Of a DNA stretch of 44,281 bases, positions 10,201 to 21,190 are shown piece by piece. The first letter of the stretch is position 1; each line of letters begins with the position of its first letter. The notes below the pieces were generated by a model. It worked only from the letters and a program-made list of their open reading frames with translations. It was not told the origin of the DNA and did no database searches. The position numbers were made by a program, and so were the translations under genes. The stretch is taken from the NCBI GenBank assembly GCA_015680685.1, contig MNCI01004126.1, positions 391,384-435,664 of the forward strand, written 5' to 3'. Source of the stretch: Gnetum montanum. Lineage: Eukaryota > Streptophyta > Gnetopsida > Gnetales > Gnetaceae.

Positions 10201-11500
10201 AGAAATCCACTATCTTCAGCTTTCCCTCAGCAGCCGTTTTGAGGCGTTTCACCTCTTTAGTAAGCTTTTGCATTATTTTCTTGGCATCCGCCCAATCTTG
10301 GGCGCTCAGTGATACGGCGGCTTGGGGCTGCAGTATACCGTACAAGTTAGATTGTTGCATATGAGGCTGAAGGGCTGAAAGCTGCGCGGGTGCTTGTGTT
10401 TGTGGGAAGGTTACAATGGGTAGTGCTATGGGCAGCACGTGATAGGGAAAATGCTATGGCTGTTGCTGCTGGAGCTGGGGTTGTGCTTGGGGGACATTGG
10501 CAGGTGGGATTGCGTGAGGTGGTGCATGGTGCGCTACAGGCGGCACGTGATAGGGAAAATGTTGTGGCTGTTGCTGCTGGAGCTGGGGTTGTGCTTGGGG
10601 GACATTGGCTGGTGGGATTACGTGAGGTGGCACATGGTGATGGGGGGTTTGGTACGACGGCGCTCCCCTTGGCAGCCATTGCCCTGCCATATTGTGAACA
10701 AGGACTCCCTGCTGGGCTACGGCTGTCTCGGGAGCTATGTGTGCTTGGAGGTGTGGTATGAAGTGGGCGGATGTGGACGCCGGAATCACGTGTGGCATCC
10801 CTATCACCCTTGGTGGGAGGGTTGCTCCTGTGTTATCGATAAGTGGCTGCACTTGTGAGGATGGGCTCGCTGCGGCCGTAGGGATGAGTGTGAGTGGGAA
10901 GGTGTTGGGTTGGGGGTCACTTGGGAGAGGGACGTGGACTAATGCTGTTGTTTCTAGCGGTGGCTGTTGGGCCTGGAGGAATCTAAGGTGTGGCAAGGGC
11001 ATGAGTTCCCCTGTGTCGGGATGGAAAAAGGGGTTGACCTACGCTTGAGGACTTAAGGTATGGAACGACTCCCCTTGCTCGGACTGAGCGGCAAACTCAT
11101 CGTCATCCTCTGGTTGGGGCTCCAATGCGGGCTGATCCAACGAATTGTTCCTTTGGAGGAGGAGTTGTGTGACGAGTTCCGAGTATTGTTCAGGAACGGG
11201 AATTACATCGTAGGGGGTTGGGATGAACTCTCGTCCCCCCCTGTAATACAACTCAAACTGCCTCTTCACCTCTAGTTCAGCTTGATCAACAGCCAGATCA
11301 GCTTGTATCTTAATGCAGATAAAGTTGTACTGATCCTGGGTAATAATGTTAGAGGCTGGGTTCTTCCCTTGCAGCCTTAGGGATCGACGGGGACCCGCTA
11401 TGGGCTGCATTCCGGGGTATTGTGCGACGGGCTGTTGGACAGCTATGGTGTCCATGGCGGTGGTCTGAGCGGTGAGAGCAGTGTTGTTTGAAGGATTCAT
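7280..11500 (-). pseudogene. Element 1 gag-protease, single frame interrupted by stops
   Basis: One frame runs from ATG at 11500 to the stop at 7280. The N-terminal extension (RRSLRLQGKNP, QYNFICIKIQADL) matches the start of Element 2's protein. A Pro/Gln-rich section follows (11002-10200). The retrotransposon gag domain is at about 10190-9700 (FPMSLAGRALDWYRALP) and a Tat-type zinc-binding segment is near 9230 (FCDYNQCNGHGTDYC). Repeated Pro-rich PYVVRVP blocks are at about 8950-8600. The aspartic protease is at about 8000-7700, with VHVDDGAATNVVPY and LILGRPWLAQL. Internal stops occur near 11039, 10454, 10199, 9932, 9830, 9398 and 9182, and include TAG, TAA and TGA. Some correspond to Trp, Tyr or Glu codons in Element 2, so this is ordinary decay. 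It once encoded the capsid polyprotein and its protease. Confidence 0.9.
10435..10650. repeat. 108-bp in-frame tandem duplication in gag
   Basis: Two copies beginning GCACGTGATAGGG at 10435 and 10543 are nearly identical. The period of 108 bp equals 36 codons, so the duplication lengthened the Pro/Gln-rich linker of gag without breaking the frame. Confidence 0.85.
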
Positions 11501-11555
11501 GATGCTACGTTGCGGATATGGATAAGTTTGGAATTACGAAGTTGGTCTTGAGGGA

Positions 11556-12040
11556 CAGACAGCGTACACGCCTAATGGACGGCATATAGGGCAGCGTATA
11601 CAGCGTATATAGCGTGTACAGCGTATACAACGTAGACGCTGGGGAGCGTATGCGTGAGATGGGTTGCGAGGTGAAACAGGGCGGCGTAAACGAGAGAGCG
11701 TAAACAAGGAAGCGTAAACAGGGTGACGTACAGGGTGACATAAACAGGGTGACGAGGAGCGTAAAACAAGCAGCGTAAAGAAGTACAAAGCGTAAGACGG
11801 TTCAAAACGTAAAACAGTTCGAGGCGTGAAAACAGAGCGTAAAAGACAGGCTTGTAGAAGTCAGCGTAATCAGTAGAGCGTGAAACAGATGAGCGTAAGG
11901 TGATGCTTGAGAGCGTGAACGCTGCGCAGCGTAGACGCTGGGCAGTTACGAGGTAGGTTTCATAACCGGATGGCGTAAACACTGGGAGAGTTAGCGCGGT
12001 GTACAGCTAACGGCGTAGACGCTTAACAGAGTATACGCTA
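11556..12040. repeat. AGCGTAAAC / AGCGTATAC repeat-rich leader of Element 1
   Basis: The region between primer site and gag start is built of short units such as GCGTATACAGC, GCGTAAACAGG and GCGTAGACGCTGG at 10-25 bp spacing. It is diverged from the palindrome array in the LTR but clearly related. No coding capacity is believable here. Confidence 0.7.
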
Positions 12041-12068
12041 AGAATTGCAGGTAAGGGTTTTAAGGAGG

Positions 12069-12085
12069 CCCTCCTTTTAGCGCCA
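12069..12085 (-). other. Primer-binding site of Element 1
   Basis: On the minus strand TGGCGCTAAAAGGAGGG follows the LTR end (GGTACA) by five bases. It differs by one base from the site of Element 2 (TGGCGCTAGAAGGAGGG at 39673) and resembles those of elements E and F. The primer tRNA is not assigned. Confidence 0.8.
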
Positions 12086-12666
12086 ATTTCTGTACCGCTT
12101 GAAATTGTCGGTCTCCGACTGGAAGGAAAAAACAGAGGCCGCGAGATTGCAGGACGCGTAAAGAAGACCCTGCCTATGCCTGAGGGCGTGCTGGAATGCA
12201 ACGGAGGCAGAGTACCTTGGGAGGTCCGCACGCAGATCAGACAAGGATTTCCCCGCGCGTACGCAAATGCTAATACCCTGGGTTTTGCGTCAACGGTGTG
12301 CAAGCATAAACGAAGCAAAAACAGCGTAAAACGTAAACGGATGCAAACGAAACGTGAGCGAGGCGTGGGCCAAATTGACGTAAAACTATAAAAGAACTTG
12401 CAGCGAATGAAACGATGGAATTACAGAGTCAGAGTACAGTGCACCGGTCTAACACAATTGTGGAAATACAAGGCGGACGAAAAGCCCTGGCGTACACATA
12501 GGTGACTCGGACGATTTGCGGAGCGGGCGGAGCTTAAGAGACTAGATCCGCAGCGTGTAGGACTTCTCAGCGTAAGAAGGTTTTCTGCTCTTTTGGGTAG
12601 CATAAATGTTCTCTGGTATGCTTTGGGATTTTGCAAAACGTCCTGAAGGAAGTGGAAAAATGGGGG

Positions 12667-12673
12667 TTTTATA
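12667..12673 (-). promoter_or_regulatory. LTR TATA box of Element 1
   Basis: The minus strand reads TATAAAACCCCC. It sits directly downstream of the palindrome array (12761-13225) in the element's direction of transcription. Confidence 0.55.
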
Positions 12674-12760
12674 CAGGTTGTTACGCTAGACTCGGGATGG
12701 GCGACACGTGGCGCGTTGACCAGGTGCATACACTTTACAAATATACAAAATGTTACAACC

Positions 12761-13225
12761 GCTGGGTGTATACGCTGGGCGTATACACTGCATCAAGTCA
12801 GCGTATACGCCCATACACTGGGCATATACGCCAGAATGCTGGGCATGAACTAGGTGGAGATTGAGCACGACGGATGCTGGGCGTACACGTCGGAATACCG
12901 GGCGTACACACCGGGCGCATACGTTGAGGGATGCTGGGCGTACACACCAGGCACATACGCCGAAGGGTGCAACTTACTTCAATTCTTGCTCCTCGGTGTT
13001 ATCTTCATGCTGTCATTGGAGATCCTGTCGTCGAGCGTGCGCATCTGTAGTGCCTGGGCATATACGTCGGAGAGCTGGGCGTATATGCTGAAGTGCCGAG
13101 CGTATACGCTAGAATGTTGGGCGTATACACTGAAGTGCCGGGCGTATACGCTAGAATGCCGGGCGTATACGTTGAAGTGAGTGTTGGGCGTACACGCTGG
13201 GCGTATACGCTGTGTGTATACGCTG
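12761..13225. repeat. CGTATACG palindrome array in LTR U3 of Element 1
   Basis: Over a dozen perfect or near-perfect GCGTATACGC units, commonly spaced about 20 bp apart (GGGCGTATACGCTAGAATGCC and similar), are clustered mainly at 12761-12960 and 13055-13225. Between the clusters lies a less repetitive stretch. CpG-rich palindromes remain largely intact. The reading frames here (YTPG-type peptides) are artefacts. Confidence 0.85.
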
Positions 13226-13355
13226 GCCCCATATACTTAGCAAAAACTAAGTATTACGATCATGAAACCGACGTCGTTTGTGAGTTCCGGGGTCTTGTTT
13301 GGGGTCGAACAAGTGCTAAACTCTGAATTTTGTGGTGTTTCAATAGTCATGGGGG

Positions 13356-14642
13356 ATGCCACCACCAACACAACAATACCCTTACCAGCAGCCTGATCCT
13401 TATGGTTATTATGTGCAGCAGCCGATTTTTTCAAGTGACTCTATGGGTCACTCAACCCCGAACCGTCACTACCAAGTTTGGGAGTACTTCAAAAGGACTC
13501 CTTCTCCTCCGGGAGACATCTCACACTCATTCCATCCTCCTAATCCATCCACACCTCTTCCACTATAAGTAGTTCCCATAACACCTCCTACTCCAACAAT
13601 GCAAGGGGAACTTCCTTCCCAACCGTAGCAACGTCACGCTGCGAGAGTTGTAAATATCCAACCTGCTGTTGGTTCTGACAAGTGTAAAAAGAGAAGACCT
13701 TATTTTAGAACCAAAAGCCCAAATAAACTCTCGCAACAACAAGCGGTTGAGGCCATGTACACTCCTCCACCATCTAACACTTCGGAGCACCCTTCAGTCC
13801 AATAGAGCGTAATGCATACGGTTATGTTAACGCATACCGTAACCGACTGGATCAAGGTAGGCCACCTTCCCAGGAAACTAACTGACCCTGGGAGCCCCTT
13901 AATCTATTTGCAGATTACCGAAAATAAACCACATAGGGCTCTTCTTGACTTAGGTTCTGGAGTCAACTTAATTTCATGAGAGATGTATCACGCCTGGAAC
14001 CTGCCCCAACTTAAGAAGAACAACATTCAACTAGAGCTAGCAGACCAGTCCATCACCATTCCCTTGGGATTGGTGGAGGACATCATTACCACTGTGTATA
14101 GTTGGTCTTACCCAGCTGATTTTCTGGTGATTGAAGTGAACAACAACGAAGGGGACTTCCCAATTATAATGGGAAGGGCATGGCTTAGTACAGTAGACAC
14201 ATGCCTCAGGATCCGCGATCTTTCCTTGGAAATCTCTAAGATAAACATATGTGGAAAGATCGAGAAGAGAAAAGTTCCATGCATCACATACAGTGATTCA
14301 TTGGGTGATGACATGGAAGAAATTTCTTCATGTAACAGGTGTGCCCAAGAAACTTTGCAACAAAGATGCCTGTATGTAGCAACCACACAACTAGTAGTAG
14401 ACACCTCATGGTTGACAGCTACTAGAAGGAGCAGACAAATATGCATGGAACGAATTGAGGAAATGCATGCCCATAATGAAGGCATAGACACACTGAAATA
14501 TGAGCATCACCAACTTTCACCCCTTAATCTAAAATCATCAATTGGGAGAAGTTGGACACTTCTACGAAATTCAAAAAAATGCTCATTATTTCGGATCTCT
14601 CCCTTACAACTCATTCATGGGGGAGATGGCCACCTATGCTAA
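13356..14642 (+). pseudogene. Element A gag C-terminus and aspartic protease remnant
   Basis: One frame, with stops, reads through a Pro/Gln/Tyr-rich gag tail (MPPPTQQYPYQQPDPYGYY at 13356) and a basic linker to a retropepsin-like region. LLDLGSGVNLIS near 13945-13980 holds the D-x-G-S catalytic loop, and FPIIMGRAWLSTVDT near 14155-14195 is the flap-distal signature. Stops occur at 13566, near 13625, near 13805 and at 13977-13979 (just before ATG 13983). The polymerase does not follow. It would have matured Gag; it is dead here. Confidence 0.75.
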
Positions 14643-14698
14643 CCATATGGGGCCCTCAGTTCTTTTTCAATTTTTTTTACAACGTTTTTTTTACAATG

Positions 14699-14829
14699 TT
14701 TTTGTTTTACAAATTTCTTTAAATTTTCTAATTTTTGTTTTACAAATTTCTTTAACTTTTCTAAGTTTTTGTTTTACAACTTTCTTTAACTTTTATAGTT
14801 TTTGTTTTACAACATCATTATAGTTTTTC

Positions 14830-14831
<2 letters not shown>
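14699..14831 (+). repeat. Four-copy 33-bp T-rich tandem repeat
   Basis: Units beginning TTTTTGTTTTACAA start at 14699, 14732, 14766 and 14799 (period 33-34). They lie just after the protease remnant. A similar T-rich run follows the coding part of Element BC (about 21210-21300). Confidence 0.85.

Positions 14832-14834
<3 letters not shown>

Positions 14835-14861
<27 letters not shown>
14835..14861. repeat. (TG)n microsatellite
   Basis: About 13 uninterrupted TG units directly follow the T-rich tandem repeat. Confidence 0.95.
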
Positions 14862-16593
14862 TCCACTCTATAAGTTTGTCCCATAATAAGCGTTCTTCAT
14901 GATGGTATGAACTGTTTACATATCGATTGCTAATGTTTGGTTTTTACCTTTAAGTCACAATGTTGATACTAAGGTATGTTTCTTTTGATATGGTAGGCAA
15001 TGAGACCACTTCATCCATCCATCCACCAATTTCTATGGTTTCTCTCGGCTTGGAAATGTACAGTCCCTTTCTAATAAGAACTTTAACAAATCGGTGACTG
15101 GGAATTTCTCAAACTAAGGACTCATGGATTGAAAAGGGTGTGACTTCAAGGGAACTTGACGCTTTTGTGTTGGTCATTCTCTTGGGCACTTGAATGTTTC
15201 TTCTTGATTTTTCTGCTATTCCGATGTTACCCAATTACTAGAAGCTGAGATAATAAAAATAAGAAGTCTTTGCATGGTGTGGTTCTCAGGCATAAAAACA
15301 CAAAACACCAAAAAAAAGTGAGAATTCAAAGCACACCTCTTAGATGAATAAACGTGGGCTACAAGCATTGGTTATGAAACCAAAAGTGTTCCCTCTAACT
15401 AAGGCCCTTCTCGCTTCCCATTCTCTCCTTTGTTTCATCGGAATGGTGGTAACTCTTGGAGTGTATGTTCTTGTTGCCCAAGTGGATGGTTTAACCGAAT
15501 GCGTTGATGCGAAGTCAGTGGATGTGGTTGGTTTGAGGCCGGAGGTGGAATGAGATTTGCCAAGTCACATTAATCATCAAACACACAAGGGGCTGTACAC
15601 CACCTTGTTCTTGGGATTCCATTCCATTTCTCTTCTCTCCATTGTTCACCTCATTTCCGATTGTATCATTAGTATATATATTTTGGTCGATGCATTGTTT
15701 TCTTTTTGGTAAATGCTTATGGTTAAGAATTTAACTCTTGTTTCAGATGACATTCCCTGGGCCTACGGACTCTTTGAATGTGGGTTTGTCAGGGCATTAA
15801 GGGCATGAGCCTGCTTTGGGGAGGACCCACTAACATTCCTATTTGGTGCATTAGTTAAATTCTTTCCCTTAACATTTTGCAATTAATTTTATTTTTGTTC
15901 ATTTCCATCCTGACACCCACTTCATCGATGCCATAGTTGTCCCTTTTTATCTATCTTTCTTACTCCTTTTCTTTCTCCATTCTAATGCTACTGAAGGTTC
16001 GCGATTAGTCATGGGGGTACGGGGCCTAATTTTTTCAATTTTTTCCCTACCCCGAAATTTTTTTATTTTCTTCCTAACCCCTACACCTTCGGTAGTCATT
16101 AGTAACATATTCCCAGATCCATATCAGCCATACCACAACCTAGCCAATGAATTTACACCGAAGCAAGGTATCAATTACATGATGATTCAATTACCCTTGC
16201 TAATATATGATTGTGTTGTATGTGTAGATGGTGGACATGCAACAAAAAAATGGATCTGGAGCAAACACTTGGAATGGAGCAGCGTTGAAGTAGCTATGCA
16301 AGGAGCAAGATCGATGGCGTGCTTACGGATGGATAACGAAGGTATAATTTTGGCATTGGTAGCAGCAACATTTCTTTCTTTTTCTCTCTTTCTTTCTCAG
16401 CTACCAACAAAGGCCTGATGTCATTGTAATAAGGTGTTCACCCTTGTTGTCATGAACACCAGTTTTGTCAAGTCTTGTAATAATGATCCGTTCACATGTC
16501 ATCCCATTAGTTCCATTTTCCTTAATAATTTCATACCTACCTGATATTATTGTAAGGAACTTGAGGATGAGTTTTCATTCAATCATGGGGGTA
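14862..16593 (+). other. Non-coding 3' region of Element A with polypurine tract
   Basis: No recognisable domain is present. Two open stretches (15344-15553, 16011-16418) have no family signature I can name; the second lies where Element BC has its 3' ORF and may be its remnant. Blocks near 15120-15160 (GGTGTGACTTCAAGGGAACTTGA) and 15800-15835 match the BC spacer. It ends with CATGGGGGTA immediately before the LTR, a normal polypurine tract. Confidence 0.6.
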
Positions 16594-17562
16594 TGATGAG
16601 ACGTGATATCGCGGCCGTTGCAATATCGCATCCCATGCGATATCGCGTACGCGATATCCCGTCGTCCCATGCGATATCTCGTACGCAATATCACGGTCTG
16701 CCACCAAATCTATAAATAAGAGGTGGCACTCCCCTCATTTGTCATCCTAGGCTAGAAGTAGCTAAGCTCTGGCGGATTGATCACCCCAGAGATAGAATAT
16801 TTTCCATGTGCCCGCAGTAGGAGTCTCCAAGTGAACGGTTCTTTATTCGAGCAACTTTGTACCTGAACACAAGTTGTGTACGACAATAAAGACTAGCTTT
16901 GTGGATAAACCTTGTAGTACATGGATAGGTTTTATTACATGTTATTTATTACCTGTTGTTAGCGCAGCATGGGTACGACTTGGTTACGAGCATTGACAAA
17001 TGTGTATGGCTAACCAAGGAATCGGCTACTCATCGCGATTAGATTCTCTCACCCTTATCTCCTAGAATGTGGGATGAGTACGACTTGATTACGAGCATCT
17101 ACGGATGTGTACGGCTAGTCAAGGAATCGGCTTCTCATCACACTTAGGCTAGTTAGGTGCCTCAGTATGACCACTTCGAGCACGTGCGTTATGTGTGGTG
17201 ATCCCAGTAACGATTAGCGTTTGGTAGCCACGATTGCATAGTTCAAGGTGTGTACAGTAAGTGGGAATGGATTCTGACACTACTTAATTTAGACTTAGGA
17301 CATTAGTTAGAGTTAGTTAGTTTCTCAACCCTTTGCTCTTAGTGTAGAAGACATAAAACCATAAAAGACCAAAAAAATCATATACCTCGAACTTACTTAA
17401 CCATACACGGTGACAACAACAAGTAAGTCTGGGAAGACAACGAATGATTAACCCCAAGTGTTCCATGGGGCATTTAGGCATTTAGTCTGCGGAGTTCGAC
17501 CGGATCGTGCATGCTACGCTCATTTCGTATGGTTGAGTGTAGGGGTACCTCGCCACTCATCA
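16594..17562 (+). repeat. 3' LTR of Element A
   Basis: The LTR starts TGATGAG and ends CTCATCA, a 7-bp terminal inversion, and is 969 bp long. U3 holds GATATC-centred palindromes, including a perfect 20-bp one at 16639-16658, followed by TATAAATA at 16711-16718 and AATAAA at 16885-16890. The closest relative in the window is the solo LTR at 25378-26169. Confidence 0.9.
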
Positions 17563-18140
17563 TCATGCAAGTGCAAGGATAGTGAAACCACAAAAACTTT
17601 AAAATGCAGATGCAACAAATAGATGATCAAAAAGATCACAAAATAGACAAATTGAAATTTAAAGTAAACTATACTAATCTAAACATGATTAAAAATAACT
17701 ATATAAATAAAAGAGAACTACACATGGGCCACCCTTACTAGACCATCTTATTTAATTAAGACCAAAACATATACTTTTTATAAATCATAACTTTAACTAC
17801 ATAGATACATATATGTAATTAAAGTATATATCTAAGACCACATTCTCAATCTTCTCACAAGGTAAAAGTCAAAAGTATGTGATCTACTTTGAACACAAAA
17901 CCTATGCCAAACTAAATGAGGAGGACAAGCTTATGTTAGATCATGGCTAGCCACAACTTTCAGATTTTTCCTTGGACTTTTTCTTTCTTTGGCATTCAGA
18001 AAGAGAATGGATGAAAATGGATTATTTTCTTTTCTTTTCTTTTTTCTTAAATTTTAAGGAAATAAGTTGAAAAAGAGAAATGGAGGCTAGGGTGAGGATC
18101 GTTGCCAAACCCCATCACACTCAAGAACTTATTACAATGT
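17563..18140. other. AT-rich stretch between elements A and BC
   Basis: No ORF, repeat or domain can be recognised in these 578 bp. It may be old host or element DNA into which both neighbours inserted. Confidence 0.5.
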
Positions 18141-19092
18141 TGATGAGTCGTGTGTTGTTGGCTGTGATATCACATACATGATATCACAGCCGACACGATA
18201 TCACATACATGATATCACAACCAATGCAATATCGCGTATGCGATATCATGTACGTGATATCACAACCAACGCGATATCATGTATGCGATATCACAGCCTA
18301 GACACGATATCACGTACACGATATCGCAGCCTGTCTCCTCATCTATAAATAAGAGGCAGGCAGATTGGAGTTGTGTGTGTTAAGTTTTGATTTTAGCTGT
18401 TAGTGTTAAAGTAGGGACTTTCTGTCAGTTTTTCCTCTCAACCCTTTCTCCCAGTGCATGCTCGCAATGTGATGATTGTAATTGTATGGCATCCTTATTT
18501 CGAGTGTGACGTACTTGGACACGCACATGACCAACAATAAAGATCGAGATTACTTCATCATTGCAACATTCACTCAGCTTAATTATTTAATTAATTATCA
18601 TTGTTATTGTTATTCATTGCTTTTTTAGCTAATATCTCTCTACCCTTATTTCCTAGTAACGTGGAATGAGTACAACTTAATCACGAGCATTTAAGTGGGA
18701 CTACTTGGTAACTCGGTTGCGTACCTAGGATTTGCACTTGGAAATTCCAATGGTAGTCATGCACGAGGTCCAAGATGTGTACAGATGATTAAGGAACAGA
18801 TGCTCATCGCACTTAGGCTAGCTTAGATTCTCTCCCTTTTTCTCTTAGCTTAATTTAAGATATTTTCCATTAGCCCTAGGAGTAGCATTAGTATAGGAAC
18901 ACATCATACACCTCACTCTAGACTAAACCATACGTGACAAGCTAATACTAGTGTAGGTGGGAAGATAGCGAACTGCGACCTATAAGTAACTGTCTAGATA
19001 CCACAACTAGTCTGTCTATGGAGTTCAACCAGATCATGTGTGAAACACTCGTATTCATATGGTTGAGTGTAGGGGTACCTCATCACTCATCA
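18141..19092 (+). repeat. 5' LTR of Element BC
   Basis: TGATGAG...CTCATCA, 952 bp. U3 has several GATATCAC/GATATCGC palindromic units (18165-18330), then TATAAATA at 18344-18351, and AATAAA at 18536-18541. Confidence 0.92.
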
Positions 19093-19093
19093 T

Positions 19094-19111
19094 TGGCACC
19101 GTTGCCGGGGA
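19094..19111 (+). other. Primer-binding site of Element BC (tRNA-Asp type)
   Basis: TGGCACCGTTGCCGGGGA, one base after the LTR. It differs by one base from the common plant site complementary to the 3' end of tRNA-Asp. Confidence 0.85.
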
Positions 19112-19402
19112 TGGTGCTAGTTATCTAGATTAGTTATATCATACAAGATCATTGTACAAGAATTAATGATATATCTTTTAGGAAGAAATAATTATGAAAA
19201 GTCACATATAAATTCACACACAATCTCAAATCCATGCCTCTCCTACAAGACTATAATAATGCCATACCTAGTGAGATGATAATGAAGATTGGAGTACACA
19301 ATCCGAAGTGTGGGTTTCTTATAAACATAAACAAAGGCAACATCATTCCAACACATGAAAGCATAACTTACCTAATGACGATGAACCCCTACAAGCCACT
19401 AC

Positions 19403-20088
19403 AAGTCTAACGTAGATACAAGAGGCTGTTCAAATCTCCCATAGGCATCGTAAAAAGAGCCATCTACCCAGACTTGATTTAAAAAATTTCCCTAATTTCT
19501 CAGGAGGCTATGACTTAGATCTGTATCAACATTTACAAGCCTTCTACAATGCCTGCACATGGAACAACATTGATAATAGTTGGCAAAAACTCAAGCTCTT
19601 CCCTATGACACTCGTTGGCCAAGAAAAGGTATGGTATAGATCATTAAAACCAAATTCAATACGACATTGGCCAACAATGATAGAAGTCTTTAATGAAAGA
19701 TATCAAACCTACGCAAGAGTGTCGGCCCTGAGGAAACAAATCCAAGAGTGGAAACAAGCACAACATGAATCCTTAGATATGGCCTTAGAAAGATATTATG
19801 CACTGTTAAACAACTGTCCAAGCCATGAGTTCTCTGAAGAAAGGCTAATGTACCATATCATTGATGGGCTTCATGATGAAACAAGAAAGACCCTAGGGAT
19901 GTATGCCCAAGGACAACTATACGAACTATGAACCCATCAATTACAAGAGCTTATTAAGTGGGTAGCAAAAGAAGAAGGAGAAATGGCTAGATGGGAGAGT
20001 GTTGAAAAACATCAATAGGACCAAAATCTCAACTTAACAAAGGTCCATGATCATAAAAAGGAGAAATCAATCAACCTCAAGGGGAAAT
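19403..20088 (+). pseudogene. Element BC gag (capsid) remnant
   Basis: One frame reads FPNFSGGYDLDLYQHLQAF, WQKLKLFPMTLVGQEKVWY and SIRHWPTMIEVFNERYQ, then a helical section ending in GMYAQGQLYEL. This is the classic retrotransposon gag domain order. A TGA at 19929-19931 and a TAG near 20017 interrupt it, and no good ATG precedes it (a stop lies near 19400). The product would form the capsid. Confidence 0.8.
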
Positions 20089-20096
20089 AACCATCT

Positions 20097-20333
20097 TTGC
20101 TGGTACAAAAATTATTAGATGAAATCAAGGCAATGATCAATAGGAGGCTAGAATGGATGCATAAAAAGTGTGGAGAATATATTGATATTATTGGAGATAG
20201 AGTTTTGACAACCCAAGAAGCAGGACAAAATGTCATTAGACATCCAGAAAGAAGGAATGAGGAAGATAAGAGCTCAATGGTCAAACATCCATATGAATGC
20301 AACATTTGCATGTATGATCACCCCAAGGGCTAA
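20097..20333 (+). pseudogene. Element BC gag linker remnant
   Basis: A short open stretch in the gag frame follows the capsid part after a stop. It is rich in Lys/Glu/Arg (LLDEIKAMINRRLEW) and ends CNICMYDHPKG. This might be the remains of a nucleocapsid segment, but the Cys/His spacing is incomplete. No firmer call is possible. Confidence 0.4.
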
Positions 20334-20575
20334 TGCCCAATCTTGTTACATTTATATGAGCACTGGGAAGCACATTACACCTAGATTTCATACAGAGATA
20401 TTGTGTTTGATCACAGTGGCAACAATCCCAATCGTGGGAGAAGCCACCCCTAAACTGGAGACACCCTTCATATCATCCGAATCCAAATACTTATCTAGTC
20501 CAATACCCTATTTCTCCAAATAGGCCAACATACTCTATCTCACTGCATTACCATTCTCCTCAATACTATCAGCCC

Positions 20576-21190
20576 ATGTCCTCAACACAACCACTGCCTT
20601 GCGTACCACACACTTCTCCTAATTTTCAACATTCTCATCCTTTCCCTCCTTCTACATCGCCACCAACTATTCCTAAGGTGTCTGCACCACAACAACAACC
20701 CCCAAACATTACTTGTGCTACTATTGCCAATAGCGGTGAGAGACCTCAGCAACATCGAAGGCATCCCTTCTTTAGAAATGACCCTAGGAAGGGACAACAC
20801 AATTCCAAGGCCACTGCATCCTCCAACTCAGCACAAGTCCAACCCTATGGTACACCCTTATCTTCGAACCCAACGCCTCATGTTACTTCATCAAGGCCAC
20901 CAATTAACACTCCAACAACCATATGGCCCAATGAACATAGCCATGGAGGGCAACATACCGATTCTTGCAAACCATCTTATGGTCTCAATTATCATAGTGG
21001 GTCAACTCATTATCTGGGAATCACATCTCATAAATTGCCCCACTATGCTTACTACAATCAAGTGTGTGAACCCCAAAGGGGTAAGTATGACCAAGTTTCA
21101 ATATTTTCAACATGCAAGGATACTCAACTTTCATTTGTTAATCCTTACCATCCTCAACCTTTTAGTTATGGGGCATATCCCCCATTCTAG
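20576..21190 (+). pseudogene. Element BC Pro/His/Ser-rich gag C-terminal region
   Basis: A 204-codon open stretch of low complexity is rich in Pro, Ser, His, Gln and Tyr, ending PYHPQPFSYGAYPPF. It is like the Pro/Gln/Tyr-rich gag tail of Element A and lies in the same relative place. It is in a different frame from the gag part, so a frameshift or an internal start is needed. No domain is recognised. Confidence 0.45.

Larger units (their letters stand above)
1..13236 (-). mobile_element. Element 1: Tat/Ogre-like Ty3/gypsy LTR retrotransposon (3' end outside window)
   Basis: In element orientation (minus strand) the order is LTR 13236-12091, primer site 12085-12069, repeat-rich leader, gag-protease 11500-7280, a 5.5 kb spacer holding an antisense gene, then RT, RNase H and a second RNase H from 1722 to the window edge. 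The second RNase H and the long N-terminal extension before gag are features known from the Tat lineage (Tat, Ogre, Retand). In Ogre a spacer or intron separates protease from RT, which matches the gap here. The coding frames carry many stops, so this copy is dead. The LTR start near 13236 is an estimate: the sequence changes from the GCGTATACGC array to unrelated DNA there, but no clean TG and no target duplication can be verified. Confidence 0.85.
12091..13236 (-). repeat. 5' LTR of Element 1
   Basis: The downstream (R/U5) end is fixed at 12091 by the CA end next to the primer site. The upstream end near 13236 is estimated from the loss of the array motif. It contains a TATA box at 12667-12673 on the minus strand and, upstream of that, a dense GCGTATACGC array. 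At about 1.15 kb it is within the normal range for the lineage. The 3' LTR lies outside the window. Confidence 0.7.
13237..17562 (+). mobile_element. Element A: 5'-truncated Athila-like LTR element
   Basis: The remaining parts are a gag C-terminus and protease remnant (13356-14642), a T-rich tandem repeat, a long non-coding 3' region and the 3' LTR (16594-17562) preceded by a G-run polypurine tract. No 5' LTR or gag N-terminus is seen; the sequence abuts the LTR of Element 1 near 13236. The block AAGGGCAT...TTTGGGGAGGACCCACT near 15800 is shared with Element BC near 22055-22090, so the two are related. Confidence 0.75.

Noticed and set aside
12854-13232. Open frames rich in YTPG/YTLE-type repeats on both strands
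   Set aside because: They are translations of the GCGTATACGC array in the LTR; stop-poor repeats give long frames in several phases at once.
16011-16418. A 135-codon ORF in the 3' region of Element A
   Set aside because: No recognisable family and a low-complexity start; kept only as a possible remnant of the 3' ORF seen in Element BC.
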